Assembly (NCBI RefSeq): GCF_042665595.1
Contig: NZ_JBHTCT010000005.1
Span: 248,001-312,000 of the forward strand
Reading direction: 5' to 3'
DNA length: 64,000 nt
From: Bhargavaea changchunensis
GTDB taxonomy: Bacteria; Bacillota; Bacilli; Bacillales_A; Planococcaceae
A program made the translations under genes and the position numbers. Under the pieces are notes generated by a model, which made no database searches, had not been told where the DNA came from, and saw only the letters and a list, made by a program, of their open reading frames with translations. Position 1 is the stretch's first letter. Each line of letters opens with the position of its first letter. Shown one piece after another: positions 8,659 through 18,686 of the stretch.

Positions 8659-10507
8659 CTCCGTCCCCTGCCTTTCCTTGCCGCGCCCATCGTTTTCCGC
8701 GCTTTTTCTTGGCAGCGACATCCTGTGGCGTATTCCTCGTTCCCCACGTTGACTTATAGAACGTCACCCATGCGACCGGCATTTGCCAAAGCAGGATGAA
8801 CGTGTAGTAGAGGACGAAGATGAACCCATAGGCCCAGAGAGTGCTTTTCCTGAAAAACAGATACGCGAAGCTCATCAGCATCGCCATCAGAGCCAGCCCT
8901 ACGATGAATGTGGACGGGAAAAAACCTTGGAAGAGCGGGATATAAACGAAGTTGTAGAGCACGACGATCGGGGCTGCAATCGGGACGATGAGCCCGACAA
9001 GGAAAAACAGGAACATGAGCGGTTCTTTTTTCCACATGAATGTCAGGGCCCGGAGCGACTCCCGGAGCCATGATCGCTTCCACCGCATCTGCTGGCGGAG
9101 GAACATCTTCCCCGTCGACGGAACTATGGTCGAACACACTGCACTGTCTTGGTATCCGGTCCGGTGCGTCCTCAGGATGTAGTTCGTCATGCTCCTATCG
9201 TCGCCGAATGTTGCCGGGTGTCCGAGGAAGCGCTGGTTCAGCCATGCATCCGCATACTGGAGCACCAGGTCCTTCCGGTAGCACGACAGCGGTCCCGACA
9301 GGCAGGTCACCGCGTCAAAGTATGCTTCCGCTGCTTTCATGATCCGGAAAGCGATGTAGTACCGGACGGTCTGCAATTTCGTCAGGAAATTGGTGAACGG
9401 ATTGGCCACTTCAGTCCGGCCGGCCACCCCTCCAATATCGGGATCCTGGAATGGCTGGACAAGGTTCCGGATGGCATTCGGCTCAAGGAAGCTGTCTGAG
9501 TCGACAAATACGACGAGGTCATGTTTTGCTCGCCTGACGCCGTGGACCAGCGCCTACCGCTTTCCGGAGTTCTTCTTCAGAGAGAAAAAGCGGACCCGCT
9601 GCATGGTGCCGAACCGTTCACCATATCGGTGGATTTCGTGAAGTGTCTGACGGATCTCCGCTGCCGTTCCATCCGTCGAGCAGTCATCGACAATGATGAG
9701 CTCCAATTTCCCTGCCGGATAGGTTTGGTCGAGGCAACTTGCAATCGTCCGGCCGATCCACTTTTCTTCATTGAATACCGGAATGATGATCGACACCCCC
9801 GGCTCATACCCGGGATTCAGCGGGACGTTCCGGTACATGGTGCCGAACAGATACCGGCTTAAGAGGAAGCTTGCCGCGATGAGGCTGTACATGTACAGGA
9901 ACTGATGGAACCTGAAATAGACCAGGCTCTCGGTGCGCATCAGAACAACGAGTGACACGATCAGCATCATGAGGAACCCGGCTGCCGGGACGGAGAACCG
10001 CCAGCGTCGGCGATAGTAGTGATCTTTCAGCCTCCGCTCAAAACGGACGGCGACATAAAGGTCCTCTCCGCCATCCCCTCTCTTCCTGAATGTCCTGACA
10101 ACCCCGGCTCCGATGCTGATCTTCGATTCAAATCCTTCCGGCATGACCCCGCCGGGTATTGAAAACCTGAACTCCCCTTTTTTCAACTTGTCGAGATCCT
10201 CTTCATGATCACGCGGAATCCTCAAGAGCATCCCCGTTTCCGAAATCTCCACACATCTTACATTCATGAACCGGTGCTGATGGTCGTCTATGCTGAATCT
10301 GGCCCGGACCGGAAAATCAGCCTCATAGCGCATCCCGCTGTCCTTCCATTCCTGGACAGCATTCGGGTGGAGCTCTGCCGGCAATTCCTCTCCTAGAGGG
10401 AACCCACGCCGGTCAATAGCGATCCTGTTCCCTGGCGGTTCCGGGACATTGGGCAGGAGGCGCCTGTCCTCCTTCGGGCGGGCCAGTATTTCTTGGCCGG
10501 TAGCCAT
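8651..10507 (-). pseudogene. PilZ-domain family-2 glycosyltransferase interrupted by an amber codon
   Basis: One continuous frame of 618 codons is broken by a single in-frame TAG at 9554-9556; there is no frame change. Before it: a PilZ-like domain (about residues 60-160, with FPVRARF and EISETGML), two membrane helices, then the GT-2 start GVSIIIPVFNEEKWIG and IIVDDCSTDGT. After it: ALVHGVRRAKHDLVVF, the DXD motif VDSDS, GDDRSM, the QxxRW motif QQMRW, and four to five C-terminal helices. The family has GKRQAL here, so the stop is most simply a CAG-to-TAG change. An intact protein would be a processive membrane polysaccharide synthase with a possible c-di-GMP sensor. Confidence 0.85.
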
Positions 10508-10537
10508 TTTTATCTCCCCACATTTCTTTTTGGTCCC

Positions 10538-11952
10538 TTAGAGCCCGGTCTCGGAGATCAGCTCTCCAACTGTCTTGAATTCGTAACCCTTTTTCTTCAA
10601 ATCATCCAGAATCTTAGGAAGCACCGAAATGGTGTGTGACTCATCCTGGATATGCATCGTGATGATACTGCCCGGCTTCACATGGTCAACGACCCGGTGG
10701 TAGACTTCCTGTTCCTCGAGGTTCATGTTCCAGTCAAAGGACGAGACATCATACAGGAGGATATACTCCACGCCGGTCGCGGTGATTTTCGGGCTGCCTC
10801 ATTATCGAGCTTTCCTTGCGCCGGCCTCATATAGTTGGACGGTGTCTCCCGGATCGCTTCCGCAATCACTTCGTCCGCCCGGATCAGGTCTTCCTGCAGT
10901 TTCCGGAGCGGCATCTCCGTTACCAGCTGGTGCGAATAGGTATGGCTCGCGATCTCATGCCCTTCCTCCATGATCAGCCTGGCGAGCTGGGGATTCGTCT
11001 CCACGCCCCTGCCAATCAGGAAAAACGTCGACCTGATATCGTATTCCTCCAGGATTTCAAGCACCCTGGAGATCGTCCGGTCGCCCGCCCAGTCATCGAA
11101 TGTCAGCGCCACGACTTTTTTCTCGACAGGGAAGCTCCGGATCACCTTGGGTTTTGCTCCATCGTAGTTTTCGTTAAATGCGAGCCCGTTTGATTTGTAG
11201 TAGTCTTCTCCATATGAAGTTTCCGCCAGTTCCCCCAGGGGGGTCAGACCGTAGCCCTCCTCCCCGGCCATCCGGGCAATCATCGGTATGGCATCCACCA
11301 CCGCAGGATTGGTCGTTGCATTCAGTTGGATGATCGCGCCCCTCACCATAAACCTGTCGATATAACTGGTGATCTCCACCGCTGTTTTCATCTTACTGTC
11401 CGGCCTGATCGTGTTTGTCACCAATTCTAAGCCTGCCTCAGCAGCCGCCTGTTCGAAGGCTTCCGAGGTATCTCCGTTGCGCGTCCGCACATATTTCGGT
11501 GTGATGCCAAGCCGATCGCTGTAAACCTGATTGGCCAGCTCCACTTCCCGGTAGGCCTCTTCATAGTCAAGCCCCTCGGGCACCACACTGCTCAGCGTGC
11601 CGTTTTCAACTTCGTGGCCCTGTTCAAGGATTTCCCTGGCCAAATCAGGCTCTTCCGCCACCCTCAATGCCGGAATGAAAAAGGTCGCCTTCAACCCTTC
11701 TGAGTCCAGCGCATCAAGCAGCCGCTCCGTTGACTCCCTATCCGCCAGTCCGTTGAAGGTTAGCGCCATCGACTTTTCCGTCGTCAGGATGAGGCGGAGC
11801 GGAGGCGTTGTCTGGATGCTCGGCTCAGGGACCACAACCGCCGGCGGCAACTTCTCGTCTTCAGGATCCTTCTCTTCTGCCGGTTTTGACTGACAGCCTG
11901 CGAACAGCAAGACTGCCACGAGGCCGATGACAGTACCCATTCTCCATCTCAC
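10538..11952 (-). pseudogene. Two-domain polysaccharide deacetylase lipoprotein, frameshifted
   Basis: Start is GTG 11952 behind GGGAGGTGAGG; an upstream ATG lies within that ribosome site. Lipobox FAGC. Two NodB-like domains follow: the first is degenerate (MALTFNGLADRES, no metal ligands), the second has VALTFDDWAGDRT and SHTYSH. At the AAAA run 10786-10789 the frame shifts by one base. In frame 0 the chain ends in an unrelated tail (KSPRPAWSISS), while the next frame continues as ITATGVEYILLYDVSSFDWN to SIITMHI and EFKTVGELISETGL. The paralogue at 12014-12823 is intact across the same place, so the break is a deletion of one A or a sequencing error. Confidence 0.85.
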
Positions 11953-12013
11953 GTTTGCCTCACCTCCCATGTTTTTGATAATTTGAATGGCGGATTTTCC
12001 ACTGACTGTATGC

Positions 12014-12823
12014 TTATAATCCTGACTCCGAAATCATTTCACCGACCGTCCTGAACTCATATCCCTGGGCAATCAGCCAATCCAAAATTTCCGGCAAGAC
12101 CCTGACGGTATGGGCATTGTCCAGAATGTGCATCGTGATGATGCTTCCCGGTTGAACGCCGTCCATCACCCGTTCGCATACTTCCTGGTCTGTCAATGCC
12201 GGATTCCAGTCATCTGACGAGACGCCGACCTGGATGATATAATCCACTCCGGCTGCAGTGACCTTCTGTGCCGTTTCATGATCCAGCTTCCCCCGCGGCG
12301 GTCTGACATAGTTGGCCGGGGCCTGGCCGATTGCCTCGGTCAGCACCTCATCCGTCCTGATCACCTGCTCCTGAATCTCCCGGATCGACAGCCCGGGTAG
12401 CTCAGGATGGGTATACGAATGATTGGCGATTTCATGGCCGTTTTCCAAAATGATCCGAGCCAGCTGCGGATTTCGTTCGACGCCTTCCCCGATCAGAAAG
12501 AAAGTGGAATGGACCCCATACTCCCTCAGAATGGAAAGCACCTCACTGACCGTCTCATCGCTTGCCCAGTCATCAAAGGTAAGAGCAATCGTCTTGCCTT
12601 CAGCCGGAAACCTCTCGATGATCTTCGGATCTGCTTCCTGATAGTCTTCGTTGAATTCCAGATGATTGAATTCCGCAGTAGCGGGTTCATCGTGCACGAC
12701 CTCTGGTTCTGCTTGTTCAGGGCTTTGCCGGCATCCTGTTGCCAGCAAAGCCATAGAGATGATCAACACCCAAGTGATTTTTCGTATACCCACACTCCCT
12801 TTCTCGTTCGGATGCAGAAGCAC
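12014..12823 (-). CDS. Polysaccharide deacetylase lipoprotein
   Basis: 269 residues if GTG 12823 is used; GTG 12793 is an alternative and has GGGAG too close to it, so the start is uncertain. Lipobox LATGC (Cys31). A single complete NodB domain shows all five motifs: ALTFDDW, NHSYTH, YVRPPRGKLD, DDWNP and SIITMHI. It should de-N-acetylate an extracellular N-acetylhexosamine polymer or peptidoglycan. It is highly similar to the second domain of the frameshifted neighbour, indicating duplication. It is first in the downstream exopolysaccharide operon, after a terminator. Confidence 0.87.
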   Translation of the reverse strand: MLLHPNEKGSVGIRKITWVLIISMALLATGCRQSPEQAEPEVVHDEPATAEFNHLEFNEDYQEADPKIIERFPAEGKTIALTFDDWASDETVSEVLSILREYGVHSTFFLIGEGVERNPQLARIILENGHEIANHSYTHPELPGLSIREIQEQVIRTDEVLTEAIGQAPANYVRPPRGKLDHETAQKVTAAGVDYIIQVGVSSDDWNPALTDQEVCERVMDGVQPGSIITMHILDNAHTVRVLPEILDWLIAQGYEFRTVGEMISESGL

Positions 12824-13010
12824 CGCTGACCCTATTTATATTCAGGACCATCTTCCCAGGCATGGACCAACGCATAGAACGGGACTGGTTCCTTCGCGGA
12901 GTAACCCCTCCTGAATGGACAAGCGCCCACAAAAAAAATAAGGCTCGGCGGCAGCCTCCGGAATTGTGGTCAAGTGCGTCATCGTCTTTAGCATCCTGAT
13001 TTCTCCGGCA

Positions 13011-13039
13011 AAATAAAAACCGGCCATGGGGGCCGGTTT
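13011..13039 (-). terminator. Terminator of the upstream exopolysaccharide operon
   Basis: AAACCGGCC/GGCCGGTTT hairpin with TTTTTATTTT on the minus strand, directly after the 1060-aa gene. It splits the locus into two transcription units. Confidence 0.87.
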
Positions 13040-13048
13040 CCTTCTTTC

Positions 13049-16000
13049 TTATTCTTCATTAAATGTTTCTTTCATGATCTCGTATGACTGCTTGAGCCGT
13101 TCCTCTGATTCCGGGAGATCCCAGTCATCCCATGAGTATCCTTGGAGTGCTCCGATTTCTTCTTGATCAGCCTCCGGCAGCGAATCGATCACTTCTCCCT
13201 CTTCTCCGACCATCAACACACCCAAACCAATTTGATTGATAAAGGCACTGGCTGATTCCCCTTCTTCGGCGAGATTTCCCATGAACTCTTTCTTGCTCGG
13301 GTCCTTCGACTGAAGCAGCAGCCAGGGAAGACGCAGTTCGATTACGCCGTTCCCTTCGTAATAATCAGCCAGAGAATCATAATCATGGGACTCCGGATTA
13401 CCGTTGCCTTCACGCAACTTCCCTGTCTCATAAGCCGTAAAAGGAATGGTCCGGCCTTCGTTTGCAACCTGATATTCCTTGTTGAGAACGTATTCGACCG
13501 GAATGAACCGGCCACTGTCATTCACCCGCTCGACATCCGGGATCATGCCGAGTTTTTTCCCATATAGATAGTGATGGAAATCATAGTAAGGATCGATCAG
13601 GAGCCTTGATTCTTCGCCATTCAGATTTGCGATAAACTCCAGACCGTCTGCAAATTCCACACCCTTTATTCCTTCAATTGACGTGTTCCCCTGATCGGGA
13701 ACCGTATCCAAAAGGACGATCGGGTGCCCTTCGTCCCCGGGTTCCATATCAAGCCTCAGGTATAAATACCGCTCGTCATGATCGGCGTATAAAGCACGAA
13801 TCGGTCCGTCCTCTTTCTTATACAACGGGTCCCGGCTCCAGTCCGATGCCTCCCCATCAATCTTCACCTTCAAACGGTCGAAGCTCAGGAGCCCGAACTG
13901 CTGCTCATTCGTCTGGGCATTCGACCAGAATGGCCGCCTGTCGGGATTGTCGTAATCCAGCGTGTTCCAAGTCCTCTTGAACCATTCGTCCTGCCATGTA
14001 AATACGAGAGCGCCCAGCATCCCCTCATGCAGGATGTCTTCATACAGTCGCTTCAGTATCTCGCCCTGCTCCTGTTCTGACATGAAGCCCTGATTCCAGC
14101 CGCTCGGGTTCTCATGAGCCTTTCCGCGGGAAGCGGGAATTCCGAACTCCGCAATCAGGACAGGCATCCGGTGAGCCTCATGCAGTTCTTTCAGGTAAGC
14201 GGCATAGTTGTTCTGCTCACCGCGATGGTCACGGAACTCCAGATAGCGGCGCTCGTAGTTCAGGAAGTCCGGGTAGTATGGATAGACATGATAAGATGCG
14301 AACATTCCGGCCCTTTCCATTTCACCCTTCGCAATAATCAGGTTCGGATCGACCGGGACAAGGTCCTCCTGCTCGGCGGATTCGGCCGGGTGATCCAGAA
14401 GATCGGTCGTCGGCCAGTTTGAAAAACTCATCGCACGGAGTGCCCCGTATTCCTCATATTCGTAGGCAGTCAGCCACTCCATCTGCTCCGCGATCCAATA
14501 TTCAAACGGCCGGGCCCCTTCTGTCCGATAATACTTCCCGTCAAATTCACCGATTCCGTCATGTTTCTCGTTCGTCCCCTGAACCATGTACGGATACCAT
14601 TCAATCCCGATCATCCATGCACTGACCCACTGTGAAATGTCAGCATCATAAAAACCCGATGCATGGCCCGGCCGCTTCGGAAAATCCGCATTCCCATGAA
14701 CGACATCCACGGCCCGATGCATCTCTTCACGGAAATCCTTCAGATTTTCCTCTTCGAAAGCATCCAGAGACTCTTCCAGTTTCTCCTCGTTGATCCATAC
14801 ACCATGCATGACATAAATCGGCTCGTCATGCGATTCATTATAGGCTTTCAGTGCACGGTAAAAGCCCGGCGGGTGAAGCGTGTAAATACGGATGGTATTG
14901 GCGTTCATCTCTCCGATCATCTCGAACCAGCGTGCATATTCTTCCTCTGTGATGGCAGCCTCGCCCGGGAAGTGGCCGGGCTTGCCCATGCCGATATTCA
15001 CACCCTTGACCGTGAGCGGTTTCCACTTCCCGTCTTTGAATACTTCCAGACGGTCGCCGGAAATTCTCGAATACACCCCGTCGTCCCCTTCCGCTTTCGC
15101 ATCCTGCACATCTTCCGTCCCCTCTTTTCCGAATCCGTCCAGCAACGCCCCGATGATCGGTATATAAGCTGACCAATAAAACGATTGATCGGAGAAGCTA
15201 TTCAGCACACGATACACTTGAGGAAGCCCCTGAATCTGATAGAAAACCGGCACCGACGGTACATCATTGTAATCTCCGGCAAAATAAATGCTTTCGGCAG
15301 CTCCCGACCTTTTCGAGACGATGGCCGCGAACTCGGTTGGAATTCCATTCTCCCGTAGCAGGCCCTGACCTTCATCAGTCAGCCCCCAGTCATATCCGGC
15401 CAGCATCTGACCACCGTCGGCAGGCGTCACAATATCGAACCAATAGTCATACCGTGGACTTTTATCGATGCCAAACCGTTCCTTTCCCTCTTCCGTGAAA
15501 GAAAGCCGGATGCCTTCTCCAGTGAGGTGCAAGTCGCGCTCCAGGACAACCGACTCTCCGGTCAGATCATTGACCAGCAGGAAGCCCGGACCCTCGTACT
15601 TCCAATCTTCTCCAAACTGTTTCACCAGCCATGCCGGAATCTCATCATTTTTCCTGAAATCCAATTCATCAAAAAAACGTCCGGTCCATCCATCCCAGTC
15701 AACACCCAGACTTGACATGATCCGGTCCCGCACATCTTTTCGGGTCGGCGAGGCAAACGTGTTGTATTCGGCGATCAGAAGCAGCGGATCATCGGACTGC
15801 ATCCGCTGTTCCACTGCATCCCATTCCTCACCGGTAAGACCGCCGTCAATCTTCTCTGACCGGGCACCTGTCCTTCCTGCCCCCTCCCGCGGAAGATCTT
15901 CCTTGTAGACGCCATATGTATCCGCTATGTACAGGACATCCGTATCCCTGTAATCCGTTGCGGAAGGGCGGATTTCATCAGTCTGCCTCTCCTCATCCGG

Positions 16001-16231
16001 AACAAAGCCCTCGTAGTCCAGGTCTGCTTGATATGCCTTGCCGTCCGGCCGGACAATCTTCATATGGTTCATCGCCCACATCAGCCCCAGATGTTCCCGA
16101 TAGGAAGCATCGGGAACCGTCTTGTCGATCACGGTGACCGAAATCGGCCGGCTGTCCTTTGCAAACCAGAGGATGACCGGCAGAATCAGGACAATCAGTG
16201 CCAGAGCGACAATCAGATAAAACTTCTTCAT
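13049..16231 (-). CDS. Large membrane-anchored glycosidase-like protein
   Basis: 1060 residues. Residues about 4-23 form a signal anchor. The first ~330 residues are a domain I do not recognise. The central part (about 340-760) has the look of a GH2/GH5-type TIM barrel: WKPLTVKGVNIGMG, ANTIRIYTLHPPGFY, YVMHGVWIN, and the candidate nucleophile strand PVLIAEFGIP followed by GALVFTWQDEWF. The C-terminal ~290 residues alternate strands in a DOMON/carbohydrate-binding-like way (DHDERYLYLRLDME). Its start overlaps the glycosyltransferase stop by 4 bp (ATGA), so the two are translationally coupled. It probably trims, branches or guides the nascent polymer outside the membrane. Substrate unknown. Confidence 0.7.
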   Translation of the reverse strand: MKKFYLIVALALIVLILPVILWFAKDSRPISVTVIDKTVPDASYREHLGLMWAMNHMKIVRPDGKAYQADLDYEGFVPDEERQTDEIRPSATDYRDTDVLYIADTYGVYKEDLPREGAGRTGARSEKIDGGLTGEEWDAVEQRMQSDDPLLLIAEYNTFASPTRKDVRDRIMSSLGVDWDGWTGRFFDELDFRKNDEIPAWLVKQFGEDWKYEGPGFLLVNDLTGESVVLERDLHLTGEGIRLSFTEEGKERFGIDKSPRYDYWFDIVTPADGGQMLAGYDWGLTDEGQGLLRENGIPTEFAAIVSKRSGAAESIYFAGDYNDVPSVPVFYQIQGLPQVYRVLNSFSDQSFYWSAYIPIIGALLDGFGKEGTEDVQDAKAEGDDGVYSRISGDRLEVFKDGKWKPLTVKGVNIGMGKPGHFPGEAAITEEEYARWFEMIGEMNANTIRIYTLHPPGFYRALKAYNESHDEPIYVMHGVWINEEKLEESLDAFEEENLKDFREEMHRAVDVVHGNADFPKRPGHASGFYDADISQWVSAWMIGIEWYPYMVQGTNEKHDGIGEFDGKYYRTEGARPFEYWIAEQMEWLTAYEYEEYGALRAMSFSNWPTTDLLDHPAESAEQEDLVPVDPNLIIAKGEMERAGMFASYHVYPYYPDFLNYERRYLEFRDHRGEQNNYAAYLKELHEAHRMPVLIAEFGIPASRGKAHENPSGWNQGFMSEQEQGEILKRLYEDILHEGMLGALVFTWQDEWFKRTWNTLDYDNPDRRPFWSNAQTNEQQFGLLSFDRLKVKIDGEASDWSRDPLYKKEDGPIRALYADHDERYLYLRLDMEPGDEGHPIVLLDTVPDQGNTSIEGIKGVEFADGLEFIANLNGEESRLLIDPYYDFHHYLYGKKLGMIPDVERVNDSGRFIPVEYVLNKEYQVANEGRTIPFTAYETGKLREGNGNPESHDYDSLADYYEGNGVIELRLPWLLLQSKDPSKKEFMGNLAEEGESASAFINQIGLGVLMVGEEGEVIDSLPEADQEEIGALQGYSWDDWDLPESEERLKQSYEIMKETFNEE

Positions 16232-17649
16232 TCAGACATCCCCTTTGTTGCGCCGACACGCTCCATGTCCCCCCAGGAACGGATGCGGAACATGGATCGG
16301 ACAAGCCCTTCGACTCGCCAAAACAGGGTCAGCGGCTTGTACCAGACAACTTCCGTGAGTGACAATGCCATCATGCGCAGCACATCCCGTTGTTTCGGAA
16401 AAGCATTCAAACTCCAGGACTCCAGCAGCACGGAGCCGATCGAGAAGACGGTGCCATACAGGATGAACAGCAGCATGAGCAGCACTGCATATTCGTAATA
16501 AATGCCGCCCATGAAGAATGCGGCAATCACATACAGATAGCCGCCCAACTCAATCAGCGGCCCGAGACATTCAACCAGCCAGAAATAAGGGATAGACAGC
16601 ATTCCGACACTGCCATACTTCGGATTCAGCGTCATCCCCCTGTGCCGCCAGAGGCTCTCAAGCAGCCCCTGATGCCATCGCCTCCTCTGTCTTCGCAGAA
16701 CAGCGAGTGACTGCGGTGCTTCCGTCCAGCAGACCGGATCGGGCACAAATTCCACCCTTGCATCCATGTTCTTGTCCTTGATGAGCCGCTGGATTTTCAC
16801 GATCATTTCCATGTCTTCGCCAATCGTCTCCGTATTATAGCCGCCGGCTTCAAAGGCGTATTTCTTTGAAAACACGCTGAAAGCACCCGAAATGATGAGC
16901 ACCATGTTCAGCCTGCTCAAGGCAATCCGCCCCATGAGAAAGGCCCTCAAGTATTCGACAACCTGCATCACGACGAGCGGGCGTCCCGACAGCCGGATGT
17001 CTGAAACGACGCCATGGTCAACGGCCATCCCATTGACAATCCTGACATTCCCGCCCGCGGCAACGACTTTGCCGTCCGAAGTCATAATCGGCTTCATGAC
17101 CCGAAGAAGAGAATTCCCATCCAGGATCGAGTCACCGTCAATCGTACAGAAATACGGATAACGCGCAAAATTGATCCCTACATTGAGCGCGTCTCCTTTC
17201 CCTCCGTTTTCCTTTTTGATCAGCCAGAGATTCGGATGAACCTGGGAACGGTATACGGCCCGTACCTGCCTGGTATCCAAACGGGATTCGGTAGGCTTTT
17301 CAGCCCGCACCATGTCAAATTGGCGAATGACCACCTCCGCAGTCCTGTCTGTCGAACCGTCATCGATCACGAGCAACTCAGTTTGGGGATAATTCAGGTT
17401 GAGGAGCGAGTGAATGCTTCCGACCACACCGGCCTCCTCGTTATAGGCCGGCACCAGAACCGTGACCGGCTTGGAATAAAAGGCATCGATAAATTGGTCA
17501 TCGAGCTCACGGCGGTCAAGGCGGCGCTGGCGCTTCAGGTCGAGGAAAGCGAACAGGAACATTCCGCTGTAAGCCAGGATCACAATGGTCATGTATGTAA
17601 AAATGACCACTCCAAAAAACTTCATTACCCATTCCATTACATTTTCCAT
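16228..17649 (-). CDS. Processive family-2 glycosyltransferase (PgaC/hyaluronan-synthase-like)
   Basis: 473 residues. N-terminal helix (about 10-32), then a cytosolic GT-2 domain with VTVLVPAYNEEAGVVG, VIDDGSTDRT, the DXD motif TIDGDS, IGEDMEM and the QxxRW motif QRRRW, then four C-terminal helices. All catalytic motifs of processive beta-glycan synthases are present. Likely reaction: polymerisation of a UDP-sugar, probably UDP-GlcNAc or a relative, with export through its own membrane helices. The neighbouring deacetylases fit a partly de-N-acetylated polymer. A GAAAGGAAGCG-type ribosome site precedes the start. Confidence 0.88.
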   Translation of the reverse strand: MENVMEWVMKFFGVVIFTYMTIVILAYSGMFLFAFLDLKRQRRLDRRELDDQFIDAFYSKPVTVLVPAYNEEAGVVGSIHSLLNLNYPQTELLVIDDGSTDRTAEVVIRQFDMVRAEKPTESRLDTRQVRAVYRSQVHPNLWLIKKENGGKGDALNVGINFARYPYFCTIDGDSILDGNSLLRVMKPIMTSDGKVVAAGGNVRIVNGMAVDHGVVSDIRLSGRPLVVMQVVEYLRAFLMGRIALSRLNMVLIISGAFSVFSKKYAFEAGGYNTETIGEDMEMIVKIQRLIKDKNMDARVEFVPDPVCWTEAPQSLAVLRRQRRRWHQGLLESLWRHRGMTLNPKYGSVGMLSIPYFWLVECLGPLIELGGYLYVIAAFFMGGIYYEYAVLLMLLFILYGTVFSIGSVLLESWSLNAFPKQRDVLRMMALSLTEVVWYKPLTLFWRVEGLVRSMFRIRSWGDMERVGATKGMSE

Positions 17650-17702
17650 CCTGTTCGCTTCCTTTCACAGGCTGATCGTTTATTTTTATCAGTTTGTATT
17701 AC

Positions 17703-18686
17703 TTAACGCAGGACCGCCATTTTCCCTTCGGGGGAACGTTGCCTCACTGACAATGCGCGGATTTCTTCCCGGACCAGCCAGGATGGATCATCGCGCATGC
17801 GGGAGGCATAACGGGCGGCCTCATCCGCAGGAACTCTCCGGAGCATCCGGGCCCCGAGGAACCGCTCCTCCCAGACCGGCGAATCAAATGCACGCTCAAG
17901 AATCCGGTCCGGTGTCCGGATGCCGAATGCATCGATTGCCCGGAGTACACGAATTCTGATCTCCGGATCAGAACTGTCCAATAGCTCTTCCAGGAACCGC
18001 AATCTCATAAGATCCTGTCGCATTCCGAGCACTTCAATCAATCCGTACTGCAGAACGGGAGCAAGTTTGCCGAACATCGCGACAGTCTCGTTAAATACAT
18101 GTTCCGGCATGAGGAAAAACAATTGGCGTGCCTCATACTCGGACAGATCACCAAGACGTGTTGCATTCCTTTCCATAAAGCCGTCCGGACGGAATTGCAG
18201 GTCGATCAGATGCAGTTGAAACCGCTCATCGGCAGTGAGTTTTTTGCGTTCGAGTCTGCGCACATCGCCGATGAGGCTTTCCATGCCGAAGTCTTCGATC
18301 CGGTAGAGGGCGTTCATCCGTTCGCTCCAGTTCCGGCTCTTCAGCTTCTTCCGGTAAAACGGTGCCAGATGAACATCGGCAAATTCCTGGATCCTCTCCT
18401 TGATTTTGTCTCCCGAGACGTTGGTCAGGTAAGCACGGAAGATCTCTTCAACAGCGGCAAGTTCCGCTTCATCACTCGGCACCAGTTCTTGCGATGCAGT
18501 TTCAATGCCCCGAAGAACCTGATACCACCTTTTACTATTACGTAACAGATAGGAATCCGCCTTTTTCATTTTTCTTTCTTGTGAATCACGGGCGGCGAAT
18601 AGATAGACGGTCATCACAGCCAAAACCAGGAACAGCAGCATCACCCCGAAAAACACAGCGGTCACCGGTACGCCGATCATGACCAT
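17703..18686 (-). CDS. Membrane-anchored HEAT-repeat-like protein
   Basis: 327 residues. One N-terminal transmembrane helix (about 8-30), then an all-helical cytosolic domain. The C-terminal half shows repeated paired helices of HEAT type: FLEELLDSSDPEIRIRVLRA, ERAFDSPVWEERFLGARML, MRDDPSWLVREEIRAL. It has no catalytic motif. HEAT stacks are protein-binding scaffolds, so a role in assembling the synthase complex is plausible. The start overlaps the upstream receiver-like gene by 10 bp, and the gene sits directly upstream of the synthase. Confidence 0.75.
   Translation of the reverse strand: MVMIGVPVTAVFFGVMLLFLVLAVMTVYLFAARDSQERKMKKADSYLLRNSKRWYQVLRGIETASQELVPSDEAELAAVEEIFRAYLTNVSGDKIKERIQEFADVHLAPFYRKKLKSRNWSERMNALYRIEDFGMESLIGDVRRLERKKLTADERFQLHLIDLQFRPDGFMERNATRLGDLSEYEARQLFFLMPEHVFNETVAMFGKLAPVLQYGLIEVLGMRQDLMRLRFLEELLDSSDPEIRIRVLRAIDAFGIRTPDRILERAFDSPVWEERFLGARMLRRVPADEAARYASRMRDDPSWLVREEIRALSVRQRSPEGKMAVLR

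Noticed and set aside
10723..10789. Programmed -1 frameshifting in the deacetylase gene
   Set aside because: Only A AAA is available, no X-XXY-YYZ heptamer and no obvious stimulatory structure; a simple one-base loss is more likely.
12842..13027. Minus-strand ORF between the two exopolysaccharide operons
   Set aside because: Its start lies beside the terminator at 13011-13039, there is no ribosome site, and no recognisable protein pattern.
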